A stretch of DNA of 10,775 bases from Sphingomonadales bacterium UBA658. Lineage in GTDB: Bacteria; Pseudomonadota; Alphaproteobacteria; Sphingomonadales; Sphingomonadaceae. Location: the NCBI GenBank assembly GCA_002299195.1, contig DBOA01000043.1, positions 1 through 10,775 of the forward strand, given 5' to 3'. Below the pieces are notes generated by a model. It ran no database searches. It saw nothing but the letters and a program-made list of their open reading frames with translations, and was not told the origin of the DNA. Made by a program: the position numbers and the translations under genes. Shown here one piece after another: positions 1-7,703 of this stretch (its first letter is position 1; each line of letters starts with the position of its first letter).

Positions 1-2
1 TC

Positions 3-74
3 GGCATTGCGTTAAGCGTGCGAATTGCGGCAGGGTTCGTGCAATCGTTCGTCACAATATGGGAGAATAGGTGA
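3..74 (+). CDS. Possible 3' end of an upstream gene (partial, weak)
   Basis: The frame entering at base 3 stays open for 23 codons and stops at TGA 72-74, overlapping the GTG start at 71 in a GTGA arrangement like the one seen later at 6009-6012. The short peptide is hydrophobic (it contains IAAGFVQSFVTIW) and I do not recognise it. A second frame is open to TAG at 68-70, and the third ends at TAA 13-15 after the peptide SALR, so the true upstream gene could end at 15 and leave a 55-bp gap. The first option is favoured only by the overlap pattern and by more ordinary codons. A TonB-dependent receptor often precedes this kind of TPR-sulfotransferase in sphingomonads, but 23 codons cannot show that here. 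Confidence 0.25.
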   Translation, partial: GIALSVRIAAGFVQSFVTIWENR

Positions 75-2077
75 CAATGTTGGCCGAGGCCTCGCCGGAT
101 AATATTGACGCAATGTTGCGTGAAGCGCGGTCGCATTTGCAAAATGCCCGATTGGCTGACGCAGAGGCTTTGTGTGCACGCATACTCAAAGTTGTGCCTG
201 ATAACATTGATGCGATGTACACTTTGGCGGTAACGCAGCGGATGCAGCGACAAGTGCCAGCAGCGCTCACCACAATTGATAGATTAATCGCCATCGATGT
301 CGGTTACGGCCGTGCGTGGCAAGAACGCGGGCATTGTTTTCGCGATAGCGGTTTGCAAGAAGAGGCAATCGCAGCTTACCAGCGCGCAGTGACGCACAAC
401 GGCGCCTTGGTCGCAAGTTGGCGCATACTTTCACAAATGCATGAATCGGCAGGGCGAGAGACGCCAGCTAACTTTGCGCATGCCCAATATACATATCTTT
501 CTGCCCTTCCGCCTGAATTGCTAAGCGTTGCTAGCTTTATTCAGGAAGGGCGTATTTATAAAGCCGAGCAATTGTGCCGCGCATATTTGCAACGCAATGG
601 TCATCATGTCGAAGCCATGCGTTTGCTTGCCGACATTGGCATGAAATTCAACGCCTATGACGAAGCGGAATTTCTGCTCGAGTCCTGCAAGGTGCTTGAG
701 CCTGAAAATGTCAGCGCACATTTCGATTATGTGAAAGTATTGCATAAGCGCCAAAAATTTGAACTGGCACTCAGCGAATCCTTAGAGCTACGCGAAAAAG
801 AACCGGATAATCCCGAGTTTGAAATGCTCTACGCAAATGAAAACCTCGCGGTCGGTAATTTCGATGAGGCTATGCTCAGTTATGAAGCGCTGCTGAGTTC
901 CATGCCAGATAATCCAAGTGTAAACCTGACATACGGACACGCACTAAAAACTGTCGGGCGGCAGGGTGATGCAATTTCTGCCTATCGACGGGCTTATAAG
1001 GTGCGGCCAGACTTTGGTGATGCCTATTGGAGCTTGGCCAATCTGAAGACATACCGTTTTGACGATAGCGAGATCGCCCAAATGCAGGCGCGACAAGCGT
1101 CGCCAATAACGTCGCTTGAAGATCGGTATCATTTGTGTTTCGCGCTCGGTAAAGCACTAGAAGATCGTGGGGAATATAGTTCCGCGTTTGAATATTATGA
1201 GCTCGGCAATCGTTTGAAGCGCGAGGAGCTGAAATATAATCCCAGCAGGCTGTCCAACGAAATGCAGCTGCAGCGTGAGCTGGTGACCACTGACCTACTT
1301 GGGAAATTTGCCGGTGCAGGCTGCCCAGCGCGGGACCCGATTTTCATTGTCGGGTTGCCACGTGCGGGTTCGACCTTGCTCGAGCAAATTCTTGCATCGC
1401 ACAGTCAGGTTGAAGGGACGATGGAGCTCCCGAATATCTTTGCGTTGGCCTTCCGGCTTGACCGGCAGCGTGTTGTCGGTGAGGCGCCTGAATATCCCGG
1501 CAACTTGCCGGATTTGACGCACGAAGACGTCACCCGCTTTGGCGAAGAATTCATCCGCGACACGCAAATTTACCGTAAGGGCGGCACACCCTTTTTCATT
1601 GATAAAATGCCGAACAATTTCCGCCACATCGGCCTCATCAACATGATTTTGCCGAACGCCAAGATTATCGATGCGCGGCGCGGGGCCATGGGATGCTGTT
1701 TCAGCGGGTTTAAGCAACTCTTCGCCGAAGGTCAGGAATTCACCTACGGGCTTGAGGAAGTGGGCCAATATTACACTGACTATGTGCAGTTAATGGACCA
1801 TTGGGATAATGTGTTGCCCGGCAAGATATTGCGCGTCCGTTACGAGGAAGTCGTTGCCGATCTGGAAACACAGGTCCGGCGTTTGCTCGACTATTGCGGC
1901 CTTCCTTTTGAAGAGGCATGTCTCAATTTCCACCAGAATGAACGCGCGGTTCGCACCGCGAGTTCGGAACAGGTGCGACAACCGATTTTCAAAAGTGGCG
2001 TTGATCAATGGGAGAATTTCAGCGAATTTCTCGATCCGCTGCGTAAAAAACTAGGGCCTGAACTGGCCGCAACCTGA
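71..2077 (+). CDS. TPR-repeat sulfotransferase fusion protein
   Basis: This 668-residue protein has two parts. Residues 1-380 are TPR helices in a 34-residue register: Pro or an equivalent residue falls at 9, 43, 177, 211, 245, 279 and 313, and PDNIDAM occurs exactly 34 apart (9-15 and 43-49). Residues about 420-668 are a sulfotransferase domain (Sulfotransfer_3 type). It carries the PAPS 5'-phosphosulfate loop GLPRAGSTLLEQ (428-439), KMPNNFRHIGL before the 3'-phosphate site, and Arg536/Arg537 with Ser545 in the RRGAMGCCFS stretch. The family transfers sulfate from PAPS to a hydroxyl or amine; the acceptor is unknown. No signal peptide is seen, so it is probably cytoplasmic. The GTG start at 71 is chosen because GGAG at 62-65 lies 5 nt upstream; ATG 77 is the alternative. 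It is the first complete gene of a five-gene operon. In relatives I recall RRHP or RRDP where this protein has RRGA, so His/Asp and Pro are changed. Confidence 0.88.
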   Translation: MTMLAEASPDNIDAMLREARSHLQNARLADAEALCARILKVVPDNIDAMYTLAVTQRMQRQVPAALTTIDRLIAIDVGYGRAWQERGHCFRDSGLQEEAIAAYQRAVTHNGALVASWRILSQMHESAGRETPANFAHAQYTYLSALPPELLSVASFIQEGRIYKAEQLCRAYLQRNGHHVEAMRLLADIGMKFNAYDEAEFLLESCKVLEPENVSAHFDYVKVLHKRQKFELALSESLELREKEPDNPEFEMLYANENLAVGNFDEAMLSYEALLSSMPDNPSVNLTYGHALKTVGRQGDAISAYRRAYKVRPDFGDAYWSLANLKTYRFDDSEIAQMQARQASPITSLEDRYHLCFALGKALEDRGEYSSAFEYYELGNRLKREELKYNPSRLSNEMQLQRELVTTDLLGKFAGAGCPARDPIFIVGLPRAGSTLLEQILASHSQVEGTMELPNIFALAFRLDRQRVVGEAPEYPGNLPDLTHEDVTRFGEEFIRDTQIYRKGGTPFFIDKMPNNFRHIGLINMILPNAKIIDARRGAMGCCFSGFKQLFAEGQEFTYGLEEVGQYYTDYVQLMDHWDNVLPGKILRVRYEEVVADLETQVRRLLDYCGLPFEEACLNFHQNERAVRTASSEQVRQPIFKSGVDQWENFSEFLDPLRKKLGPELAAT

Positions 2078-2082
2078 GGAGG
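2077..2082 (+). promoter_or_regulatory. Strong Shine-Dalgarno of the MFS gene
   Basis: AGGAGG is a perfect anti-16S match. It begins on the last base of the sulfotransferase stop codon (TGA 2075-2077) and sits 6 nt before ATG 2089. It is by far the best ribosome site in the operon and suggests that the transporter is translated efficiently and independently of the first gene. Confidence 0.8.
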
Positions 2083-2088
2083 AATATT

Positions 2089-3396
2089 ATGGCTAACAAT
2101 GCACCGACTGGTCCAATACATGTCGATGAAGTCTCCTCGCTGGGGCAGCGTTGGTCTGTCCTCATCATCATGATGCTGGTGTACACGATCAGCATCGCTG
2201 ACCGTTATGTTTTGTCCACATTGCTTGGGCCCATCAGCAAAGAATTGAACCTGACGGATACCGAGACCGCGTGGCTTGGTCTTCCGCTGGCGCTTTTTTA
2301 TGTCGTCATGGGTATCCCCTTGTCATGGTTGTGTGACCGGACCAACCGTCGCAACCTTCTGGCGGCGTCGGTTGCCGTTTGGTCATTCATGACAGCCATT
2401 ACCGGTTATACGCGCGGATATTTTGATTTGTTGTTGGCGCGTGTTGGCGTTGGCATTGGTGAGGCTGGCGGCACACCTGCGTGTAATTCCATTATTGCTG
2501 ACTATTTTCCTGCTGACCGGCGTTCCATGGCCATGACGGTGTTTGCACTTGGCGCGCCCATCGGGGCGTGGCTGGGTTCGGACATTGCGGGCTATGTCTC
2601 GACATTACATGGGTGGCGCGCCGCTTTCTTTGTGTTGGGCGTGCCCGGGATCATTTTGGCGCTGATCATCATGGTCACGATTAAGGAGCCGAAGCGCGGG
2701 CGCCTTGACGTCGTAACCGAAGATAAGGCGCCGACGATCATGGAAACGATGAAATTCCTATGGTCACAAAAATCGGCGGTGCATGCGATGACCGGAAGCG
2801 GTCTGTCTGCATTTTGGGGCTGGGGCCTGATGTGGTTCACGCCTTTGTTCATGCAGCGCACATATGGCATGGATGAGGGCGAAGCCGGCAGTATGCTGGG
2901 CTGGATTTATCTTATTGGCGGCATTGGCGCGTCATTATTGACGGCATGGGTGGTGGCACGTCCGACATATACCGACCCACGTAAAATCGCCCGGCTGTTG
3001 GCCGTGGTTACGGCATTGGCGACTATCCCATCGTTTCTTGCATATTATACACGGGATCTTGGGGTGGCGCAGTTCATGTGGTGGTTGTTCATCCCGGCCA
3101 TTTATTTCTACATCGGCCCGGCATTCGCTCTGTGCCAGAATCTGGCTGCACCGAAAATGCGGGCAATGGCCGTCGCTATATCGTTGGTTGTCGCCAATGT
3201 GCTTAACCTGATTATCGCACCGGCAATTGTTGGCGGCCTCAGCGACTTTTTTGACGCTGCAGGTGGCGGCAATGCAGATTCCCTGCGTCTTGCGCAGCTT
3301 ATTCTCGCGCCAACCGGCCTGTGGGCGGCGTGGCATTATTGGCGCGCCGAAAAATACATTATTGAAGATCAAAAGAGAGCTATTGGTTATGTCTAA
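2089..3396 (+). CDS. MFS transporter, spinster-like
   Basis: This 435-residue polytopic inner-membrane protein has about 12 hydrophobic segments. An Asp38-Arg39 pair lies in the first membrane helix (ISIADRYVL). The MFS motif A loop between helices 2 and 3 is CDRTNRRN (82-89). Helix 4 has RVGVGIGEAGGTPA (118-131), followed by ADYFPADRR (137-145). These features, especially the DR pair in helix 1 and the GEAG motif, match spinster-type major facilitator carriers. They are often found beside catabolic genes in sphingomonads and move small organic molecules with a proton or cation. Its substrate is unknown; from the neighbours I infer a hydroxylated compound or organic acid. It starts 11 bp after the sulfotransferase and its last 8 bases overlap the aldehyde dehydrogenase start. 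The length is normal and no defect is seen. Confidence 0.9.
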   Translation: MANNAPTGPIHVDEVSSLGQRWSVLIIMMLVYTISIADRYVLSTLLGPISKELNLTDTETAWLGLPLALFYVVMGIPLSWLCDRTNRRNLLAASVAVWSFMTAITGYTRGYFDLLLARVGVGIGEAGGTPACNSIIADYFPADRRSMAMTVFALGAPIGAWLGSDIAGYVSTLHGWRAAFFVLGVPGIILALIIMVTIKEPKRGRLDVVTEDKAPTIMETMKFLWSQKSAVHAMTGSGLSAFWGWGLMWFTPLFMQRTYGMDEGEAGSMLGWIYLIGGIGASLLTAWVVARPTYTDPRKIARLLAVVTALATIPSFLAYYTRDLGVAQFMWWLFIPAIYFYIGPAFALCQNLAAPKMRAMAVAISLVVANVLNLIIAPAIVGGLSDFFDAAGGGNADSLRLAQLILAPTGLWAAWHYWRAEKYIIEDQKRAIGYV

Positions 3397-4828
3397 TTCG
3401 CCGCTGAAGTCTTATATCAATGGCGCGTGGGTTTTTCCTGCGACGTCCACTGCAACGGTGGATGCAGTCAATCCTGCTACAGAAGAAGTCTGCGCCGTCG
3501 TTGCTGTTTGCGGCCGTGACGATGTCGAATTGGCCGTCACAGCCGCACGCGCCGCGTTTGATGGATATGCTGCGACCACGCTTGATCATCGCATTGCGTT
3601 GGTGGAAAAGCTGATTACCATTTTCGAGCGGCGCTATGGTGAAATGGTAACCGCCATTTCGACCGAGATGGGCGCGCCCTACGATTTGTCGCATGACGCG
3701 CAGGCGGAAAGCGGCCCCGGCCATTTACGCGCAACGGTTAAGGCCGTGCGGGAAATGGCGTGGGATTATGATGTCGGCACAGATGGCATCGTCACGCATG
3801 AGCCTATCGGCGTTTGCGTGCTGATCACACCGTGGAACTGGCCAATTAACCAGATCGTTTGCAAGGTTGGTCCCGCGTTGATTACGGGCTGCACTATGGT
3901 TTTGAAGCCAAGTGAGATGGCGCCGCTGTCGGCGCAGCTGTTCGCTGAAATGGTCGAGGAAGCCGGTTTCCCCAAAGGCGTGTTCAATATGATCCATGGC
4001 ACGGGCGCTTCCGTGGGCGACGCGCTGACCAGCCACCCTGAAGTCGACATGATCTCGTTTACCGGATCGACGCGTGCAGGCGTGCAGATCGCTAAAAATG
4101 CCGCAGAGACCGTGAAGCGCGTTGCGCAGGAACTGGGTGGCAAGTCCGCCAATATCGTCTTTGCCGACAGTGACTTGGAAGCGGCGGTCACGCGCGGTGT
4201 GCTGCATTGCTTCGGAAATACCGGTCAGTCGTGCAACGCCCCGACGCGCATGCTTGTTGAACAATCGGTCTACGACGAAGCAGTGGCGATTGCAGCACGC
4301 GTTGCGAAGGCCGCGAAGCTTGGCGACCCGATGGAGAAGGGCCCGCATTATGGTCCCGTTGTCAGCAAGGCACATTATGACAAGATACAGGGGCTAATTC
4401 AGGTCGGTATCGACGAAGGTGCGCAACTTGTTGCCGGCGGTACAGGCCGGGCCGATGGCTTTGACCGTGGCTATTATGTGAAACTTACGGTTTTTGCGGG
4501 CGTTCACAACAAGATGCGGATTGCCCAAGAAGAAGTGTTTGGCCCTGTGCTGGTGTTGATTCCGTTTAAGGACGAGGCGGAGGCCATCGCGATTGCCAAT
4601 GACTCGCCATATGGGCTCTATGCCTATGTGCAGACCGGTGACTTGGACCGCGCCCGCCGCGTTTCGCGCTTAATGCGGGCGGGCGGTGTGAGCATTAATG
4701 GCACAAGCCAAGACTATATGGCGCCATTTGGCGGCTACAAACAGTCGGGCAATGGCCGCGAATATGGCGAATTTGGTGTGCGTGATTTCCTTGAGATCAA
4801 ATCGATCAGCGGGTTCCGCGTTCCATGA
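3389..4828 (+). CDS. NAD(P)-dependent aldehyde dehydrogenase
   Basis: This 479-residue enzyme of the ALDH superfamily oxidises an aldehyde to a carboxylate. Visible landmarks in order are TPWNWP with oxyanion-hole Asn150, KPSE in the cofactor fold, FTGS (224-227), general base Glu248 in QELGGKSANIV, catalytic Cys282 in GNTGQSCNAPTR, and the cofactor-ribose residues Glu382 and Phe384 in EEVFGPV. The QSCNAPTRMLV signature resembles the group containing Rhodococcus 6-oxolauric acid dehydrogenase (CddD), as I recall it; the substrate is not settled by this. The start at ATG 3389 is preferred over an in-frame ATG at 3227. It gives a standard N-terminus (SYINGAW), has GAGAG at 3375-3379 nine bases upstream, and overlaps the MFS gene by only 8 bp. 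Its TGA overlaps the next gene's ATG (ATGA 4825-4828), suggesting translational coupling. Confidence 0.93.
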   Translation: MSNSPLKSYINGAWVFPATSTATVDAVNPATEEVCAVVAVCGRDDVELAVTAARAAFDGYAATTLDHRIALVEKLITIFERRYGEMVTAISTEMGAPYDLSHDAQAESGPGHLRATVKAVREMAWDYDVGTDGIVTHEPIGVCVLITPWNWPINQIVCKVGPALITGCTMVLKPSEMAPLSAQLFAEMVEEAGFPKGVFNMIHGTGASVGDALTSHPEVDMISFTGSTRAGVQIAKNAAETVKRVAQELGGKSANIVFADSDLEAAVTRGVLHCFGNTGQSCNAPTRMLVEQSVYDEAVAIAARVAKAAKLGDPMEKGPHYGPVVSKAHYDKIQGLIQVGIDEGAQLVAGGTGRADGFDRGYYVKLTVFAGVHNKMRIAQEEVFGPVLVLIPFKDEAEAIAIANDSPYGLYAYVQTGDLDRARRVSRLMRAGGVSINGTSQDYMAPFGGYKQSGNGREYGEFGVRDFLEIKSISGFRVP

Positions 4829-6012
4829 AACTAACCGATATTGAAACCTTCGTCGTAGGCAATCCGCCACCGCATTTTGGCGGCCGCTATTTCGTGTTCG
4901 TCAAACTGACAACCGACAGCGGTGTGTCGGGGATCGGCGAGGCATATTGCGTCCCGTTCGAACCGCATCTGGTTGCCAAAATGATAGAGGATGTGTTCGC
5001 GCGCTACGTCGCGGGAAATGATCCGCACGATATCGAAAATATGTGGCGCCGGGTCTATTCCAGCGGTTTTACCCAGCACCCCGACCTCACGCTCATGGGC
5101 GTGTTGTCCGCGCTCGAAATGGCTTGCTGGGACATCATTGGCAAGGAAGCCAATAAGCCGGTGTATAAGCTGCTCGGCGGTCAGGTGCACGAACGGTTGC
5201 GCGCCTACACCTATATCTACCCGCGGCCCGGCGACACAAAGGATGTTTATCACGACCCTGACCTCGCGGCAGAACGGTCGGCTGAATATCTGAGCCAAGG
5301 TTTTACCGCGCTGAAGTTTGATCCTGCTGGACCATATTCGGCGTTTGACGGACGCCAGCTGTCGTTGGAGGCGCTGGACCTGTGCGAGCGGTTTGCCAAG
5401 TCCCTGCGTGAAGCGGTTGGCATGAAAGCAGACCTATTGTTCGGGACACATGGTCAAATGACTGCTGCAGGCGCGATCCGGCTTGCCAAACGGCTTGAGC
5501 CATATGATCCGCTCTGGTTGGAAGAACCTGTACCCCCCGATGCGCCTGAGGAGATGGCCAAGGTTGCACGGGCAACGTCGATACCGGTTGCAACCGGTGA
5601 ACGGCTGACAACCAAATATGATTTCGCGCGCCTATTGCGTGCAGGTGCTGCTGCAATATTGCAAATGAACCTTGGTCGGGTTGGCGGCATATTGGAGGCA
5701 AAGAAGATTGCCGCAATGGCCGAGGTTGATCATGTGCAGATCGCGCCGCATTTGTATTGCGGACCAGTGGTTGGCGCAGCCAATATCCAGATTGCGACCT
5801 GTTCACCCAATTTCTTGATTCTTGAGAGCATTGAGACGTGGGGCGGTTTCCATACGGAAATTTTGAAATCGCCCATCCGGTTTGAAGAGGGGCATGTCAT
5901 CCCATCAACTGCGCCGGGCTTGGGGGTCGAACTGAACGAAGATGTCGCTCGTGCCAATCCCTATACTGGCAATATGCTGCACCTCGAAATGACGCAGTAC
6001 CCCGTTCAGTGA
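4825..6012 (+). CDS. Enolase-superfamily enzyme, mandelate racemase / sugar-acid dehydratase-like
   Basis: This 395-residue protein has the two-domain enolase-superfamily layout. An alpha+beta capping domain (about 1-115, including ALEMACWDIIGKEANKPVYKLLGG at 96-119) precedes a modified TIM barrel. The family removes the proton alpha to a carboxylate with help from Mg2+ and then dehydrates, racemises or cycloisomerises the acid. Aligned by eye to recalled E. coli galactonate dehydratase, it keeps metal ligands Glu233 (LEEPVPPD) and Glu259 (GER), and His209, His309 (APHLYCGP) and Glu334. The usual first metal ligand Asp is Gly207 in LLFGTHGQ, the barrel-end Asp is Asn282 (QMNLGR), and the second strand reads Lys164-Phe-Asp166 rather than KxK. 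I recall relatives with the same FGTHGQ stretch, so this is probably a subfamily trait and not a mutation. Substrate unknown; a sugar acid or related hydroxy-acid is inferred. It overlaps both neighbours by 4 bp. Confidence 0.88.
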   Translation: MKLTDIETFVVGNPPPHFGGRYFVFVKLTTDSGVSGIGEAYCVPFEPHLVAKMIEDVFARYVAGNDPHDIENMWRRVYSSGFTQHPDLTLMGVLSALEMACWDIIGKEANKPVYKLLGGQVHERLRAYTYIYPRPGDTKDVYHDPDLAAERSAEYLSQGFTALKFDPAGPYSAFDGRQLSLEALDLCERFAKSLREAVGMKADLLFGTHGQMTAAGAIRLAKRLEPYDPLWLEEPVPPDAPEEMAKVARATSIPVATGERLTTKYDFARLLRAGAAAILQMNLGRVGGILEAKKIAAMAEVDHVQIAPHLYCGPVVGAANIQIATCSPNFLILESIETWGGFHTEILKSPIRFEEGHVIPSTAPGLGVELNEDVARANPYTGNMLHLEMTQYPVQ

Positions 6013-7634
6013 CCGAGGAATTTGACTATATCATCGTCGGCGCAGGCACGGCGGGTTGTGTGCTGGCCAACCGGTTGACCGAAGATGGCAAGTATAGCGT
6101 CTTGTTGTTGGAGGCCGGGGGAAGCGATCGTTCGATCTGGATCCAAATGCCCATTGGCTATGGACGCACCTTTTTCGATAAGCGGATTAACTGGATGTAC
6201 GATACCGCGCCCGTTGAGGCACTGGGTGGTCGGCAAAGCTATTGGCCGCGCGGCAAGGTCGTCGGTGGATCAGGCTCCATCAACGCAATGGTCTATGTGC
6301 GCGGCCAACCTCGCGATTTCGATGATTGGAAAGCCTTGGGCAATGCAGGCTGGGGTTGGGATGATGTCCTGCCCTATTTCAAAAAGTCAGAGGATTTTGA
6401 CTGGCACAGTGCGCACCATGGCCAAGGTGGACCGCAACATGTCACGGACATATCGCCCTTTGCCCATCCCATTTGCCGCAGCTTTATTGAAGCTGCGCAG
6501 ACATTAGGCTTTGCTGTGAGCAACGACCTCAATGGCAGCAAGCCTGAAGGGGTCGGCTATTATCAAATCAACACACGCGGTGGTTGGCGCGCGTCGACGG
6601 CGAACGCGTTTCTGCATCCAGCGCGAAAGCGAAAGACGCTGAAGCTCAAAACGATGGCGCAGGCGACGCGCATTTTGTTTGAGGGACGGCGCGCGGTTGG
6701 CGTTGCGTACACATGCAAAGGCGCACAATTAGAGGCGAAGGCGCGACGCGAAGTGATCCTGTCCGGCGGCGCGATTAACTCTCCGCAATTGTTGATGCTG
6801 TCGGGTATCGGAGATGCCAGCCATCTGAAAAATGTCGGTATCGAACCAATTGTCGATGCAAAGGCCGTTGGCCGTAATTTGCAGGACCATATTGCAGTGT
6901 CCTATTTCTACAAAGTCCGCACGGCGACGTTGAATGATGTGCTGCACCCGTTCGTGGGCAAAATCCGCGCTGGGTTGCGCTATATGGCCGACCGGGCGGG
7001 ACCGCTGTCGTTGAGCGTTAATCAAAGTGGGGGTTTTGTGCGCAGCGACGCGACGAAAAAGCACCCGAATTTGCAGCTATATTTCAGTCCTGTCAGCTAC
7101 ACCAAAACACCATTGTCGGAACGAAAGCTGCTCAACCCGGATCCATTTTCGGCGTTTCTGCTATCGCATAACCCCTGTCGTCCGACCAGTCGGGGGCATA
7201 TTGAGCTCGCGTGCGCCGATCCTGCCAAATATCCAGTCATCCACCCGAATTATCTCGCCACGCAAACCGATATTGACGATGTGCTGGCCGGCAACCGGTT
7301 GCTGAAGCAAATTGCGCGGACGAAGCCACTTGCGGATATCATCACTGAAGAGCTCATTCCCGGCGCGCATGTCGATGGCGATGAAGCCCTGCTCGCGGAT
7401 TTTCGGGCACGCGCGGATACCGTCTATCATCCAACAAGTACCTGCATGATGGGCCCGGATGCAGCAACCTCCGTGGTCGATGGCCGCTTACGTGTCCATG
7501 GTGTGGACGGCTTGCGTGTTATCGACGCATCCGTGTTTCCGACAATCACATCCGGCAACACCAACGCCCCGACGGTGATGGTCGCCGAAAAGGGCGCGGC
7601 CATGATCTTGGAAGACGCAAAAAGCATGCGTTAA
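6009..7634 (+). CDS. GMC-family FAD-dependent alcohol dehydrogenase
   Basis: This 541-residue glucose-methanol-choline oxidoreductase is of choline-dehydrogenase-like length. The FAD dinucleotide site is IIVGAGTAGCVLA (8-20), with Glu35 in LLLEAGG for the ribose. The first GMC signature is RGKVVGGSGSINAM (81-94) and the second GAINSPQLLMLSGIG (254-268). The active-site pair near the C-terminus is His474 in YHPTSTCMMG, with Asn517 or Asn519 in SGNTNAPT. Ile91 sits where choline oxidase has its FAD-linking His, so the FAD is probably not covalently bound. The family oxidises primary or secondary alcohols to aldehydes or ketones and usually passes electrons to quinone or another acceptor. In this operon it could make the aldehyde used by the upstream ALDH. 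It starts at GTG 6009, overlapping the preceding TGA (GTGA). No clear Shine-Dalgarno is visible, so coupled re-initiation is likely. Confidence 0.92.
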   Translation: MTEEFDYIIVGAGTAGCVLANRLTEDGKYSVLLLEAGGSDRSIWIQMPIGYGRTFFDKRINWMYDTAPVEALGGRQSYWPRGKVVGGSGSINAMVYVRGQPRDFDDWKALGNAGWGWDDVLPYFKKSEDFDWHSAHHGQGGPQHVTDISPFAHPICRSFIEAAQTLGFAVSNDLNGSKPEGVGYYQINTRGGWRASTANAFLHPARKRKTLKLKTMAQATRILFEGRRAVGVAYTCKGAQLEAKARREVILSGGAINSPQLLMLSGIGDASHLKNVGIEPIVDAKAVGRNLQDHIAVSYFYKVRTATLNDVLHPFVGKIRAGLRYMADRAGPLSLSVNQSGGFVRSDATKKHPNLQLYFSPVSYTKTPLSERKLLNPDPFSAFLLSHNPCRPTSRGHIELACADPAKYPVIHPNYLATQTDIDDVLAGNRLLKQIARTKPLADIITEELIPGAHVDGDEALLADFRARADTVYHPTSTCMMGPDAATSVVDGRLRVHGVDGLRVIDASVFPTITSGNTNAPTVMVAEKGAAMILEDAKSMR

Positions 7635-7639
7635 TTTTA

Positions 7640-7669
7640 TTTACCAGTCCTTTTCGGCTGTGCTACCTT
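7640..7669 (+). promoter_or_regulatory. Possible promoter of the LysR gene
   Basis: The 69-bp gap between the GMC stop and the LysR start contains TTTACC (7640-7645) and, 18 bases later, TACCTT (7664-7669), preceded by TGTGC. This is a tolerable -35/-10 match in a locally AT-rich stretch. I see no terminator hairpin for the operon in the gap, so read-through into lysR is also possible. I see no convincing T-N11-A dyad operator. Confidence 0.25.
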
Positions 7670-7690
7670 CGTCAGATAGCGCGAATCCGG

Positions 7691-7698
7691 GGAGGGAG
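7691..7698 (+). promoter_or_regulatory. Ribosome binding site that decides the LysR start
   Basis: GGAGGGAG is a strong purine-rich site. It lies 5 to 7 bases before ATG 7704 but overlaps the in-frame GTG at 7698, so it supports ATG 7704 as the start. Confidence 0.7.
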
Positions 7699-7703
7699 TG
7701 GCG

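Noticed and set aside
1295..1768. 157-codon open frame opposite the sulfotransferase domain
   Set aside because: No family resemblance; it fully overlaps the conserved PAPS-binding region on the other strand.
3227..3388. In-frame upstream extension of the aldehyde dehydrogenase to an ATG at 3227
   Set aside because: It would add 54 residues unlike any ALDH N-terminus, lying wholly inside the MFS coding region. ATG 3389 has a usable ribosome site and the standard SYINGAW beginning.
3725..4375. Long open frame on the minus strand opposite the aldehyde dehydrogenase
   Set aside because: Its translation is rich in Arg, His and Cys with no recognisable domain, and the plus strand carries a clear ALDH with all catalytic residues; it is a codon-bias shadow.
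7698..7703. GTG at 7698 as the LysR start
   Set aside because: The GTG overlaps its own would-be ribosome site (GGAGGGAG 7691-7698); ATG 7704 has correct spacing.
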